A stretch of 62,496 nt of DNA from an uncultured bacterium (GCA_905214625.1 CAJMMQ010000017.1:1-62496), one strand, 5' to 3'; positions 40,054-50,512 are shown, counted from the first letter of the stretch. Program-made: numbers and translations. The notes: a model not told the origin generated them from the letters alone.

Positions 40054-41823
40054 TCAATACTTATACAGCTTGACGTGCAGAATCTTATATTCGCCTACAG
40101 ATATGCGGGCGTGGCGTCCCTGATGGCTTTGGTCTCCGTTTTCTCTTCTCAGATATTTCAGCGTTCCGTCTTTGTTTATTGCCACCTCATCCACGTAGCC
40201 TATGCCTGCACGCATTCCTTTAAATTTAGGCTGCGCTTCGTTCTGCGTGCCCGTGTTTTGGCCATTCTGGGCAAATCCGTCTTCGCCAAGTATCTTTTTT
40301 TCTTCTTGTTCCTTCTCGCTGTTTGTCGTAAATTCTACAACGATGCCGTTGCCGGCTATGATGTAGTCCATGTCTGCCAGCTTTATTATAATGCCTCCGC
40401 CTTCGGGCCATTCAGAGCCGTCGGTGGCGCGAGGGTCCCATGGCAGTGTGAAGTTGTGGCGGCATGTCAGCGTGATGTCGCCGTCTACGATGACGCGTTC
40501 GCGGTCGTTGCCGTCAAAGAGCAGTCCGTGTGTCAGGCCCTTGCCCTGATATTTCAGCAGCAGCGGCGACAGCTCTTCCAGCATGGCGTAGCTCTTCTTT
40601 ATGCTCTTGTGGTCGTCGGCAGAGCCGTGGTCTATGTCGAACGGCGAGAATCCTATGGCGTCGTGCTCGCCAAATGCGTACAGCGCACGCACACCACTGT
40701 TGCGGCAGAAGCGCGACTCTGGTATAAACAGCGGATTTTCGGGCTGTTTGTACTGGTCGGCCCAGCTCTTGAAGCCTGTGTCGTAGATGTCAGGAGCAAG
40801 GATGTCTATGCTGGGTGCGGCGCAGTGCCACAGGTCTACAAGGTGTGCTAGCGGCCCAGCCGACGGATATTCGCCCGGCTTGCGTCCGCGGCTGTTGAGC
40901 GCGGCGTTTACATAGAGGGGCATGTCGCAGATGCGGCGGGCCTCGAGAGCCAGCTGTTCAACATATTTTGCATGATAGTAGGCCATGAACACTTCGTCGG
41001 CATATATGTCCGTGCCAAACACCTGTGCCCATGTGGCGCCTTTCTTCAGCCTGTTGTTTATAGCGTTGTGGCTGTCTTTTGTCCATTTCTCTGAGCCTGT
41101 GAGCATTTTCAGCAGGTGAGGGTGCAGCTTTTTCCCGTTGCTCCTTATATATATTATAAGGTCTTCGGGCACGGCAGAGCTGAAAGCCTTTTGGGCCTTG
41201 TCCGAGTAGTCGCGTGCGTCCTCGAGCATGCCGATTTCGTTTTCAATCTGCATCATTATCACCGTGTTTCGGCTGCTGTCGGCCTCAGATATGAATTTCA
41301 TCAATTTGCTGAAGGCGTTTTTGTCTGCCTGCAGTATGTTGTCTGAGAATGCGCTGGCAATTTCAAGAGGCTTTCCGCGACGTGTCATTGCGCGCGGATA
41401 TTTCCTGGTGTTTTCCTTGAACCACAGCGGTGCATAGCAGCTCATGGAGTTTTTCCATGCTCCAAACCACAGGAATATTACTTTCAGATCGTTTTTGCGT
41501 GCCTGTTCTATGACAGTCTTCGGCAGCGAGAAGTCAAACTTGCCTTCCTCTGGTTCGATGAGGTCCCATTGTGCCGGCACAAGCACCGTGTTGAGTCCGC
41601 GTTCCTTGCATGTGCGCATTACGCTTATTATGTCTGCCTCGCACGTAGCGGCCGAGTTGCTCAGCTCTCCGCACAGCAGGAGCATGGGCTTTCCGCCTAC
41701 TGTTATTTGTGTGGCAGTGCCCTGTTTCTGCAGCTTTGCCTGTGCATTGGCTTCGCTGCCGCAGAACATGACCATCATGGCCGACAGGGCTGCGGTGCCT
41801 GCCAGATAAGTTATTTTGTTCAT
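40054..41823 (-). CDS. GH35-like glycosidase with C-terminal DUF5597 domain, secreted
   Basis: A 589-residue secreted enzyme (signal about 1-28, ending ANAQA). The barrel has the GH35/GH42 clan layout: MLLLCGELSNSAAT, TVLVPAQWDLIEPEEGKFDF, VIFLWFGAWKNS, and QIENEIGMLEDARDY with the acid/base Glu; the nucleophile is probably the Glu of LFIPESRFCRN. The C-terminal region after residue 390 matches the DUF5597 module that accompanies such barrels in Bacteroidetes. Family members are usually called beta-galactosidases, which in a xylan locus would fit rare galactosyl decorations. It follows GH67 after 12 bp. Confidence 0.8.
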   Translation of the reverse strand: MNKITYLAGTAALSAMMVMFCGSEANAQAKLQKQGTATQITVGGKPMLLLCGELSNSAATCEADIISVMRTCKERGLNTVLVPAQWDLIEPEEGKFDFSLPKTVIEQARKNDLKVIFLWFGAWKNSMSCYAPLWFKENTRKYPRAMTRRGKPLEIASAFSDNILQADKNAFSKLMKFISEADSSRNTVIMMQIENEIGMLEDARDYSDKAQKAFSSAVPEDLIIYIRSNGKKLHPHLLKMLTGSEKWTKDSHNAINNRLKKGATWAQVFGTDIYADEVFMAYYHAKYVEQLALEARRICDMPLYVNAALNSRGRKPGEYPSAGPLAHLVDLWHCAAPSIDILAPDIYDTGFKSWADQYKQPENPLFIPESRFCRNSGVRALYAFGEHDAIGFSPFDIDHGSADDHKSIKKSYAMLEELSPLLLKYQGKGLTHGLLFDGNDRERVIVDGDITLTCRHNFTLPWDPRATDGSEWPEGGGIIIKLADMDYIIAGNGIVVEFTTNSEKEQEEKKILGEDGFAQNGQNTGTQNEAQPKFKGMRAGIGYVDEVAINKDGTLKYLRRENGDQSHQGRHARISVGEYKILHVKLYKY

Positions 41824-41835
41824 TGTATGTACTTG

Positions 41836-43767
41836 CTATTTTGTTATTTCCTGTTTTGAGAATGTCTGAAAATATTTAAGGCACGTGTCGCGCCATTCTT
41901 CGGCGTTCTCTACCTGTTCGGCCATTTTTTGGCTTACTTCCATAAAGCGCTGTCTGTCTACATACGGCTCCATCTTGCTCCAAGTTTCGGCAAATCTCTT
42001 TGCCTCGGCCACGCCGCGGTTGTAGTGGGCGCAGAGGCTCTGCCATAGCGTCGTGCCGTCTTTCATCTTGTGATTCCAGCTTACGTGGTGGAACCACAGC
42101 AGATATTCCTCGGGACAGGTGTTGATGTCGTTGTATATGCTGTCGAACGGATGGCGATACTGGCTTACGGCCTTTGTGCCGTTCATTGTGCGGTCGAAGC
42201 CGATGCCGGTGCTGTCGGCCTTATGATAGTATACGGGGCACCATTCTATCGGATATTTTGGATAGAAGCCCTGTGGCTCAGGACCATAGTGGTGGTCGGC
42301 CTTGAAAATGTGGTGCAGTCCGAGCGGCATCATATAGTCTACACAGGCTTCGCGGCTGCTCATCATAACTTCCTTCATCGGGTTGATGAAAGCTGTGTCG
42401 TGTGTGAAAGTCTGTTTGAGCCATTCGTCTGCAATCAGTTCTGACGACAGGGTAGGGTCCCATGCCAGTCGGCCAAAGGCATACCAGTTGGCCTGTGAGA
42501 AATGGTGGCCGCACCAGTTGGCGTCATCGCCCGTGTTGGCCACTCCTGCAATGCCGATAAGCTGTTTGGGGCTTACAAAGCTGAAAAACTCTTTCCACAT
42601 CGGTGCCAGGTATACAAGGTGGCGGCTCTGTCCGAGATATTCTTGCGTAATCTGCAGCTCTGCCATCATCGGTGTATGCTTAATCTGGTCGAACAGAGGA
42701 GCATAAGGCTCGCGCGGCTGGAAGTCGAGCGGACCGTTCTTTGTTTGCAGAATAACGTTGCTGCTGAACTTTCCGTCGAGGTCTTTAAACTCTGTAACGG
42801 CCTGCATTACGCGGTCTTCGCCCTCATGATTGCCGTAAACGAAGCTGCGCCATATGACCAGTCCGCCGTGCGGGGCAAGAGCTTCTGCAAGCATGTTGGC
42901 TCCCTCGGCATGTGTGCGGTGATAGTCGCCGGGGCCGGGCTGTCCTTCTGAGTTTGCCTTTACGAGGAAACCTCCGAAGTCGGGTATCTCCTTATATATT
43001 TCGTTTACCTTGTTTTTCCACCATGTGCGCACGCCTTCGTTTAGCGGGTCGGCTGTCTTCAGTCCGCCCTCAGCCATTGGCGACGCAAAGTTCACCGAGA
43101 GATAAACCTTTATTCCGTAGTCGCGGAACATATCTGCCAGCACCTTTACCTTTTTTATATATAAGGTGTTGAGCATCTTGGGCGAAGCGTTCACGTTGTT
43201 TATCACCGAGCCGTTGATGCCTATCGACGCGTTTGCGCGGCAATAAGTTGTGAGGCGTTCTTTCAGGGCAAGGCTCATCGTGCCTTTGTCGCCGTTGATT
43301 TCGTCCCACTTCCATATGCTCAGGCCCGCATATCCTCGCTCTACAGACCTGTCAAGATTGTCCCAATGGTTGAGTATGCGGTATTTTACGGCAGGATTTT
43401 CCTTTATGTTGATGTTGTCAATAGGCATACCGCTGTCCTGCAGGCGCAGCAGTTCGTAGGCTCCGTAGAGCAGTCCGCAGCTGTTTTTCGCCTTTATTGT
43501 TATGTGGCCGTTGCTCTTGTCGGTTGTTATCTCGAAGCCTTCTTCGCCGGTTGCCGTCTTGTCCTTTATCAGGCTTACCGGTTTTCCGTGCCAGTATGTG
43601 GCAAGTTCTCTTGTGGCTATTTTAGCCGTGTTCGACTTGTCTTTAGTCGTGATTTCACACAGGTCGCTGTTGCGCTGGCTTCTCAGCCAAAGGCGTGAGC
43701 CGTCTTCTGCATATGTAACGCATGTGATTGCCGCCATTAGCAGGGCGGTTAAAAATGTCTTTTTCAT
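41836..43767 (-). CDS. GH67 alpha-glucuronidase, secreted
   Basis: A 643-residue enzyme with a signal peptide (ending VTYAED). Typical GH67 blocks are present: an N-terminal alpha/beta domain, ILNHWDNLDRSVERGYAGLSIW, FGGFLVKANSEGQPGPG with the catalytic acid Glu, and LQITQEYLGQSRHLVYLAPMW toward the active-site base. GH67 removes 4-O-methyl-glucuronic acid from the terminal xylose of short xylo-oligosaccharides. The start codon overlaps the HTCS stop as ATGA, so enzyme and regulator are translated from one message. Length is slightly under the 680-700 residues usual for the family. Confidence 0.92.
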   Translation of the reverse strand: MKKTFLTALLMAAITCVTYAEDGSRLWLRSQRNSDLCEITTKDKSNTAKIATRELATYWHGKPVSLIKDKTATGEEGFEITTDKSNGHITIKAKNSCGLLYGAYELLRLQDSGMPIDNINIKENPAVKYRILNHWDNLDRSVERGYAGLSIWKWDEINGDKGTMSLALKERLTTYCRANASIGINGSVINNVNASPKMLNTLYIKKVKVLADMFRDYGIKVYLSVNFASPMAEGGLKTADPLNEGVRTWWKNKVNEIYKEIPDFGGFLVKANSEGQPGPGDYHRTHAEGANMLAEALAPHGGLVIWRSFVYGNHEGEDRVMQAVTEFKDLDGKFSSNVILQTKNGPLDFQPREPYAPLFDQIKHTPMMAELQITQEYLGQSRHLVYLAPMWKEFFSFVSPKQLIGIAGVANTGDDANWCGHHFSQANWYAFGRLAWDPTLSSELIADEWLKQTFTHDTAFINPMKEVMMSSREACVDYMMPLGLHHIFKADHHYGPEPQGFYPKYPIEWCPVYYHKADSTGIGFDRTMNGTKAVSQYRHPFDSIYNDINTCPEEYLLWFHHVSWNHKMKDGTTLWQSLCAHYNRGVAEAKRFAETWSKMEPYVDRQRFMEVSQKMAEQVENAEEWRDTCLKYFQTFSKQEITK

Positions 43768-46700
43768 GATTCCTGTTTTTGCTCTGTATTTTCGTTATGC
43801 TCTTTTTTAGCGTATTCAGTAGGCGACATGCCGTAGCGTTTCCTGAACACGGTAGAGAAGTGGGTCTGGTTGTTGAAGCCTACGGCATAGGCCACCTGAG
43901 TGACGTTTATCTTCTGCTCCCTTATCAGTCGTGCAGCCTGTTCCAGTCTCAGATTACGGATAAACTCGCCGGTTGATATTCCGGTTATTTCCTTCATCTT
44001 GCGGTGCAGCTGTGCGCGGCTTATGCCAACGTCTTCAGCAAGACTCTCAACGTTGAAGTCGGGGTCGGATATATGCTCGTTTATCGACTTCATGATGCGG
44101 TTCATCAGCTGGTCGTTGTTGCCCTTCACCTCTATCTGTTCAATCTTGTCCTTCTGTTCCTGGGCGCCCGAATATTTTCCGCGCAGCCTTCTTACGTTGC
44201 TGATAAGATTGTCTGTAAGTATGTGCAGCTCAGACATGTTGAACGGCTTTGCCAGGAAGGCGTCTGCGCCTTTCTTGAAGCTTTCGAGCCTGTCGGCAAC
44301 GTCAGATTTTGAAGTTAGCAATATCACGGGGATGTCGTTTATGCGGCTGTTGGTCTTTATCTTCTTCAGCAGCGTTACTCCGTCCATCTCCGGCATCATG
44401 ATGTCTGAGACAACGATGTCGTAATGTTCTTTCAGCAGGGCGTCAAGGGCTTCCACGCCGTTGGGGAACGTGTCTACCTTGTACCATTCGCTCATCTCAT
44501 TCTTTATGTACAGCCTCATTTCCGCGTCGTCGTCCACCACCATCATCCTGCAGTTGGTGTATGTGGGCTTCTTAGACAGCATGCTGTTTGAGTTGTCGTC
44601 TTCAGGCGAAATTATCTCTTCGGGCTTCAGATGGCTGTTGCCTTTGGGTATGCTTATCGTTATCTGTGCGCCCTGCACGTTGTCTGTGCGGTTGGCTGCC
44701 TTAATCGTGCCTCCGTGCATTTCGGTTAGCGTGCGGCTCAGGTTGAGTCCTATGCCGGTGCCTTCAAGGCTGATGCCGCGGCTGTTTGGATCCTGATAGA
44801 AACGTTCAAACAGCTTGTCGGTGTTCTTGTTCTTGAAACCCATACCTGTGTCGAGCACGTCTATTGTTATGTGCTGTTCGTCTTCTTTCAGACGTATGGT
44901 TATGCTTCCGCCGTCGGGCGTGAACTTGAAGGCGTTTGACAACAGGTTAGATATAATCTTGTCGAAGTTTATCTTGTCTATCCACGCATAGCATGAGCCT
45001 GCCTCATGTTCGAAGTTGAATATGATGTTGTGCTGGTCAGCATTATATCTGAACCTTGCGCAAACATCATTTATATATGTTGCCATTTCCGTCTTTTCGC
45101 AGTGCAGGTGCATCTGTTTCTTGTCAATCTTTCTGATATCAAGAATCTGGTTGACAAGCAGCAGAAGCCGCTGTGCGTTGCGGTCGATGGTCTTTATGTC
45201 GTTCTGGCTTTCGGCATCGGTCAGTCTCGATTTCAGCTTGTTGAGAGGGCCGAGGATAAGTGTCAGCGGCGACCTGATGTCGTGGGTCGCATTGATGAGG
45301 AACTGCATCTTGGTCTCCTCTAATTCTTCGTTCTTGCGGCGCTTGTAGTTTCTTGCGTATAGGTAGATGCCTGTGGCTATTACCATTATGTATATAATCC
45401 ATGCCAGCGTTGACGCATACCAGGGCGACAGCACTTTTATGGTTACTTTCTTGATGCTCTTAGATACAGCACCGTTGGCTGTAGCCCTTACCTCAATCTC
45501 GTATTTGCCTGGTTTTAGTTTGTTGAATGATATTGCGTTTGTGCCTTCCGGTATGGAAATCCAGTTCTCATTGTCGTTAATCTTATATTGGAATGTAATT
45601 TCATCAGTATATTTGAAATTGAGCAATGAGAACTCTAAAGAAAATGTATTTTCATCATACGGCACAACAAATTTATCAGAAAAACAGCTCATCTCCTTGT
45701 CGTCGAGGATAAAGTTTGTCAGATAAATCTGCCCAAGCTCCATCTTTGTGTTCTTGATGTCTTTCGGGTAAAATACGGTTATGCCGTCGTCGATGCCGAA
45801 TACAATTCTGTCGTCGTCAAAATGGGCTGCGGCTCCAGCGATGTATTCCTTCGTGGCAAGTCCGTTTCCGCGTATATGGCTGATAAATGTCTTTTGTTTA
45901 TGGTTATACTGCCAAATGCCCATGGCGGTGCTCATCCATATGTCATTGTTATGGTCGAACACTATGCTGTATATAAAATTGTTCTGGAGCTGCTTTGGCG
46001 AGTTTGGAAATGTGTAAAGTGTATGTTTCTTCTTGTTGTAAACATATAATCCAGTATTTGTGCCAAGTAAAATTTTACCGTATGCCGTTTCGTTGACAGA
46101 CAGGCATTGTATATTCTTGAAACGTTTGTCTTTTATAACATTAAAGTTAAACGATTTAGTATCCATTACGGATATTCCATTTGTCGTTCCAATCCATAGA
46201 AGTCCATCTCTGTCAATATACAGCGTTTTTATCCAGTCGTTGCACAGCACACCTTTACCCTTGTCTTTATCTCTCATGCTGAATTGTATTGTCGAACAGT
46301 TTTGAGTGTTATAGACACAGAGACCTTTACTGTAGTTGCATATATAGAGGGTGCCTTTTCCGTCGTCTGTGATATAGTTTAGTCCCCATCCGTCGTATTT
46401 TGCTTTCTGATGATATTCTCCGGTATAAGGGTTATATGAGTAAAGTGTGGTTTCGCTGCATAGCCAATAGTTTCCTTGCTTGTCCTTGTATATGGTGTTT
46501 GCTCCTGCCGGCGATGTTGGATGAGATGTTATGTTGCCATTTTTATCAAATTTATAAACACCGGTTTTCTGTATTGTTACAAAGATGTCGCCATTGTGTC
46601 CGGGGGCAATGGACGATACGCTGCTTCCTAACAAGTAGTTGTGTTGTGAGAAAGTCCAGCTGTTAAAGGCATCTTTCTTTTGTGAAATCATGTAAATACC

Positions 46701-47675
46701 TTTCTTATAGCAGCTTATCCATATGTTTTTGTCTTTGTCTTCATACATGTTGTTTACATTTGCTGTAGACAAGTCAAATGTCGAATTTTTATCTTTATAC
46801 GAAATAAGTTTACGGCTGTTTCGGGGTATTATCATCATACCTTTGCCTGATGTACCGATCAGGATATTTCCATTGCTGTCTAATATTGCTTTTCGGATAG
46901 AGACAGTCCTGTTAAGTTCACTCATATCGAAACCGGCATCATGTATGGTTCCGTCTTTATATCGATATTCAAGTATGCCATACATGCATACGATATAAAA
47001 ACTTTTAGCGCCATTCTTTATAAAGCTAATAGCAGGACCATGGTTAAGTTTAAAATCTTTGAATTGTACAGGAACTTTTTCTTTGTTCAGAATAATTCTT
47101 GTTATTATTGGCAGATGACTGTTTTGCCATATGTTACCCATGTCATCTTCGAATATTCTGCTTTTATAGTCGTCATTATGACTTTTCCAAAAAGAATTAT
47201 CCTTAATGATTTTATCTGTGCCTTTGGATATTTTATATAATCCGTATCCGGCAGTGGCAATGAGAATGTCGCCATTGCTCATTTCGAGAATTGTTTCTAT
47301 TCTTGGTGTGTTGCCGTCTGGACAATGATATCTCTTAAAGTTGTTGGTTTCGTAGTTATATTTCATCAGGCCTTTTTCACATCCTATCCACAACTGACCG
47401 TCTTTGTCAACAAAAAAATCGGTTATGTCGTTGCTTGCTATGGATGTGGTGTCCTTGCTGTCTGTAAGATAATGCGTGAATCTGTAACCGTCGAATTTGT
47501 TAAGCCCATATTCTGTTCCTATCCATATAAATCCATATTTATCCTGAATTATACATGTTGTCTTGTTACTGGCTAGGCGTTCAGACGTATAAAGGTGTGA
47601 ACCGCTGTCGGCTATTGCCAACAACGATACACACAAATATATAATAAAGTAAATAGCAAGTTTAAAGTTTTTCAT
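43764..47675 (-). CDS. Hybrid two-component system regulator (HTCS), XynR-like
   Basis: A 1303-residue single-chain sensor/regulator. Order: signal peptide, a periplasmic double beta-propeller of about 14 repeats (motifs such as DKYGFIWIGTEYGLNKFDG), a Y_Y_Y domain near 690-765, a transmembrane segment (LAWIIYIMVIATGIYLYA), HisKA with NATHDIRSPLTLI, HATPase (NLLSNAFKFTPDGG, DTGMGFKN), a receiver domain with MVVDDDAEM and the phosphoacceptor Asp in DIVVSDIMMPEMDG, and a C-terminal AraC-type helix-turn-helix. It senses an imported oligosaccharide in the periplasm and activates the locus. In Prevotella the xylanase regulator XynR has this architecture; gene context agrees. Confidence 0.95.
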   Translation of the reverse strand: MKNFKLAIYFIIYLCVSLLAIADSGSHLYTSERLASNKTTCIIQDKYGFIWIGTEYGLNKFDGYRFTHYLTDSKDTTSIASNDITDFFVDKDGQLWIGCEKGLMKYNYETNNFKRYHCPDGNTPRIETILEMSNGDILIATAGYGLYKISKGTDKIIKDNSFWKSHNDDYKSRIFEDDMGNIWQNSHLPIITRIILNKEKVPVQFKDFKLNHGPAISFIKNGAKSFYIVCMYGILEYRYKDGTIHDAGFDMSELNRTVSIRKAILDSNGNILIGTSGKGMMIIPRNSRKLISYKDKNSTFDLSTANVNNMYEDKDKNIWISCYKKGIYMISQKKDAFNSWTFSQHNYLLGSSVSSIAPGHNGDIFVTIQKTGVYKFDKNGNITSHPTSPAGANTIYKDKQGNYWLCSETTLYSYNPYTGEYHQKAKYDGWGLNYITDDGKGTLYICNYSKGLCVYNTQNCSTIQFSMRDKDKGKGVLCNDWIKTLYIDRDGLLWIGTTNGISVMDTKSFNFNVIKDKRFKNIQCLSVNETAYGKILLGTNTGLYVYNKKKHTLYTFPNSPKQLQNNFIYSIVFDHNNDIWMSTAMGIWQYNHKQKTFISHIRGNGLATKEYIAGAAAHFDDDRIVFGIDDGITVFYPKDIKNTKMELGQIYLTNFILDDKEMSCFSDKFVVPYDENTFSLEFSLLNFKYTDEITFQYKINDNENWISIPEGTNAISFNKLKPGKYEIEVRATANGAVSKSIKKVTIKVLSPWYASTLAWIIYIMVIATGIYLYARNYKRRKNEELEETKMQFLINATHDIRSPLTLILGPLNKLKSRLTDAESQNDIKTIDRNAQRLLLLVNQILDIRKIDKKQMHLHCEKTEMATYINDVCARFRYNADQHNIIFNFEHEAGSCYAWIDKINFDKIISNLLSNAFKFTPDGGSITIRLKEDEQHITIDVLDTGMGFKNKNTDKLFERFYQDPNSRGISLEGTGIGLNLSRTLTEMHGGTIKAANRTDNVQGAQITISIPKGNSHLKPEEIISPEDDNSNSMLSKKPTYTNCRMMVVDDDAEMRLYIKNEMSEWYKVDTFPNGVEALDALLKEHYDIVVSDIMMPEMDGVTLLKKIKTNSRINDIPVILLTSKSDVADRLESFKKGADAFLAKPFNMSELHILTDNLISNVRRLRGKYSGAQEQKDKIEQIEVKGNNDQLMNRIMKSINEHISDPDFNVESLAEDVGISRAQLHRKMKEITGISTGEFIRNLRLEQAARLIREQKINVTQVAYAVGFNNQTHFSTVFRKRYGMSPTEYAKKEHNENTEQKQES

Positions 47676-47695
47676 ATCCGTATGTTGTATAACTA

Positions 47696-47703
47696 CAAAA
47701 ATA
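47696..47703 (-). promoter_or_regulatory. Candidate -7 box (TATTTTTG) of the HTCS gene
   Basis: The minus strand reads TATTTTTG 21 bases upstream of the HTCS start, inside the 82-bp gap after GH115. It suggests the regulator unit has its own promoter; no terminator separates it from GH115, so read-through is also possible. Confidence 0.45.
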
Positions 47704-47757
47704 ACGAAAAAATCTTAACCGCCAAATTGTTTTATGTTTTATTTGCCTTTATTATGA

Positions 47758-50271
47758 TTACATCGTCCTGAACTTCTCAGATTCTTTCATGTGCAGATAT
47801 GAATTTTTGTATCCGCCCATGTCTATAACGATTTTTTCAAACACGATGCCCGGATCGTTGGGCGTTATCTTTATTTCATGCATGTTGTCGCTTGTTTTTC
47901 CGAGCGGCAGTGTTATTACGCTCTCAACAACTCTGCGGGCAACAGTGGGGTAGTAGACCGTATAGATGTTCTCCGGACTTTCGTTCAGATTCTTGTTGAA
48001 GTTTATTGTTTTAGCTTCGCTGCCGTCAATACTGATGTTATAGGTCAGTCCGCCTTTATTGAGGAAGTCGAGAGTTGATTTCACTACGACATATACCTTA
48101 ACATCGCCAGTGTATTTACCGTCTGTAACGAATCTGTATGTCAGTCCGGCGCCTTCAACCTCCTTGTTGTATGGTCTTAATGATATTCCGCTCAGAGTCC
48201 TGCCCATAAATGGGATTACAGTCCACTTGGCATCTTTGGCATCAGCCTTGCTGTAAAAATGTTCAGCCTCTATGGCTGCATAGCCGTTGCTTGCTTTGTG
48301 TATGAAGCCGCCTTCGGCGTCATTCTCTGCTATTCTGAACACTTCGGGCAACATGTCTTTCTCAAAATCGTCGTTCCAGCTGGTGTAGCCAATGTGCTTC
48401 TGGATCATCATGCCGTTCCATTTTCCGCCGGCAATCTCATGATTATATTGCGCGCACAATACAGAGTCGCGTCTGAAGGCTTCTTCCACTTTGTCGGCCC
48501 ATTTATTTGCATCAGGGTCGTTGTTCTTGTATAGCTTGTGGTTCATGGCCTGTGCGTAATACATCTGGTAAAGGTTGCCCATGGCCTGTATGGGGAACAG
48601 GATTATCTCGCGGTATGTGTCCTTATATTCATCTTTCAGTGTGATAAATTGTCGCAGTGCTTCTGCTTCCAGTTTCATATAGTCGTTGACAACCTTTTCC
48701 CATTCGCCGGTTTCAAGGTTATATGTGTTGCGGTCAAGCATTTCTGCCGTGATTCTTCCGTTGTACTTGCAGCAGAGGTTAAGCAGGCGTGCGGCTTCTT
48801 CTGCCTGTTCGTCGCCAAACTGCTGTTTACAGAAGTCGAGGGTGTGGTCGGTTATGTTGGTTTCGTTATATCTCTTTGGATTCCATGCCATGTCGAGGAA
48901 CAGGCTGATAGGATATTCCATCGGTTTCAAGTCGCCTACGTTTAATATCCAGATGCGGTCTATGCCGTATTCAGAAGCCAGCGAGAGCTGTTCCCACATA
49001 TTCTGTGTGGGTGTTACGTTTATCCATTTTGAATTTCTCGGTGCGCCAACGTAATCAACGTGGTAATACAGACCCCAGCCTCCGGCACGTTTTGCTTCTT
49101 TTGCGTTTGGCACGCGTCTTACGTTGCCCCAGTTGTCGTCACACAGCAGTATGGTAACGTCGTCTGGCACCTTCATGCCTTTGTCGTAATAGTCCATAAC
49201 CTCTTTATAAAGTGCCCACATCTGCGGGGTCTTGTCTGCCCGCTGCTTTGTAACGTCACTGATTATCTGTCTTTGGTTGCGTATTATCTTTTCGAGCAGT
49301 GCTACGTCAGACTCCTCGCTCATTGCCTCGTCACCGTCGCCTCTCATGCCGATGGTTACAATGTCTTCTGTACCCTGTCGTCTTTCAATTCCTTCCTTAA
49401 AGAATTTGTCAAGTACTTCCTGATTTGTGTTATAGTTCCACTTTCCGTATTTGTCACGGTTACGTGCCCATTCCTGATGGTTGCGTGCCATGGGCTCATG
49501 GTGCGATGTGCCTATAATCACTCCCATCTCGTCTGCAGTCTTGCTGTTAAGCTCATCATCAGCGTAGAAGGCCCATCCCCACATGGCCGGCCATAGCAGG
49601 TTACCTTTCAGGCGGAGTATAAGTTCGAACACTTTTGCATAGAACTCGTGGTTGCCGTATTCTGTGCCAAAGGTGTTCTTCACCCATGTTGTGAGGCATG
49701 GAGCTTCATCGTTGAGAAAAATTCCACGGTATCTTACGGCCGGTTCACCGTCCGTATAGACACCTTTTTTTATATATATATGTTTGTGCTGTTCGATAGG
49801 AGTGTCTGCCCAATAGTACCATGGCGAGACGCCAATCTGTTTTGACAGTTCATAAATTCCGTATATCGTACCTCTTCTGTCGCTGCCGGCAATCACCAGC
49901 TGGCCGTTGTCGATGGTGATGACATACATCTCTCTCTTTCCCTTCAGCTGCTTCATGTCGTTCTTGCGCTGTTTCATTATTTTATCTATGGCAGCAGAGT
50001 GGCCTATTGTGCCTACAATAATTTTTGCGTTGTTGCTGTTTGTGCTGATCTTTACGTCTGCTCCACAAACTTTGTTGATGTCAGTTGACATGTTGCGTAC
50101 AGCCGTCATCACACCCTTACAGTCGTTTTGGTCAACAAATATAGTCACTTCATTGTTCTGGTTCAGCAGCATGTCGCCTGCCGAAAAACTGATAAAGCTA
50201 TTTGCACTAAAAGCTTTTAATGATGCAAAAAAGATAAAGAATACAAATGCTGTAACTACTTTATTTTTCAT
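47758..50271 (-). CDS. GH115 alpha-glucuronidase, secreted
   Basis: The start at 50271 (MKNKVVTAFVFFIFFASLKAFS) gives a signal peptide and 837 residues. An open frame reaches back to 50601 but would overlap the divergent esterase gene. GH115 blocks are clear: GTIYGIYELSKQIGVSPWYYWAD, YRGIFLNDEAPCLTTWVKNTFG, GNLLWPAMWGWAFYADD, MGVIIGTSHHEPMARN and a C-terminal domain ending near residue 830. GH115 removes glucuronic or 4-O-methyl-glucuronic acid from internal as well as terminal xylose, complementing GH67. It is transcribed alone, divergent from the esterase operon. Confidence 0.93.
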   Translation of the reverse strand: MKNKVVTAFVFFIFFASLKAFSANSFISFSAGDMLLNQNNEVTIFVDQNDCKGVMTAVRNMSTDINKVCGADVKISTNSNNAKIIVGTIGHSAAIDKIMKQRKNDMKQLKGKREMYVITIDNGQLVIAGSDRRGTIYGIYELSKQIGVSPWYYWADTPIEQHKHIYIKKGVYTDGEPAVRYRGIFLNDEAPCLTTWVKNTFGTEYGNHEFYAKVFELILRLKGNLLWPAMWGWAFYADDELNSKTADEMGVIIGTSHHEPMARNHQEWARNRDKYGKWNYNTNQEVLDKFFKEGIERRQGTEDIVTIGMRGDGDEAMSEESDVALLEKIIRNQRQIISDVTKQRADKTPQMWALYKEVMDYYDKGMKVPDDVTILLCDDNWGNVRRVPNAKEAKRAGGWGLYYHVDYVGAPRNSKWINVTPTQNMWEQLSLASEYGIDRIWILNVGDLKPMEYPISLFLDMAWNPKRYNETNITDHTLDFCKQQFGDEQAEEAARLLNLCCKYNGRITAEMLDRNTYNLETGEWEKVVNDYMKLEAEALRQFITLKDEYKDTYREIILFPIQAMGNLYQMYYAQAMNHKLYKNNDPDANKWADKVEEAFRRDSVLCAQYNHEIAGGKWNGMMIQKHIGYTSWNDDFEKDMLPEVFRIAENDAEGGFIHKASNGYAAIEAEHFYSKADAKDAKWTVIPFMGRTLSGISLRPYNKEVEGAGLTYRFVTDGKYTGDVKVYVVVKSTLDFLNKGGLTYNISIDGSEAKTINFNKNLNESPENIYTVYYPTVARRVVESVITLPLGKTSDNMHEIKITPNDPGIVFEKIVIDMGGYKNSYLHMKESEKFRTM

Positions 50272-50290
50272 ATTACTAAGGTTTTTTATG

Positions 50291-50298
50291 CAAAAATA
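50291..50298 (-). promoter_or_regulatory. Candidate -7 box (TATTTTTG) of the GH115 gene
   Basis: The minus strand shows TATTTTTG 20 bases upstream of the GH115 start. The divergent spacer 50272-50512 also holds the plus-strand promoter and presumably the regulator-binding site between them. Confidence 0.5.
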
Positions 50299-50405
50299 CT
50301 TACGTAAATATAAAAAACCTAATTTATTTGTTGTAAATAGTTGCCGATGATACGAATTGAAACGCAATGGTAACGAAAATAATCCCCATTTAGAAAACAA
50401 TGGAG

Positions 50406-50413
50406 TATTTTTG
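50406..50413 (+). promoter_or_regulatory. Candidate -7 box (TATTTTTG) of the plus-strand xylan operon
   Basis: TATTTTTG at 50406-50413 lies about 100 bases upstream of the esterase start. The two divergent boxes are about 107 bp apart, room for shared activator sites. No TTTG -33 element is apparent. Confidence 0.45.
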
Positions 50414-50512
50414 CAATTGATAAATAATTTTGATTTTGTATAAGCCTGACTGATGTCTGCTTTTTCATCAAGGCTGTGACACCGACGGCTTGTTTCTTTA
50501 ATATTTAATAAC

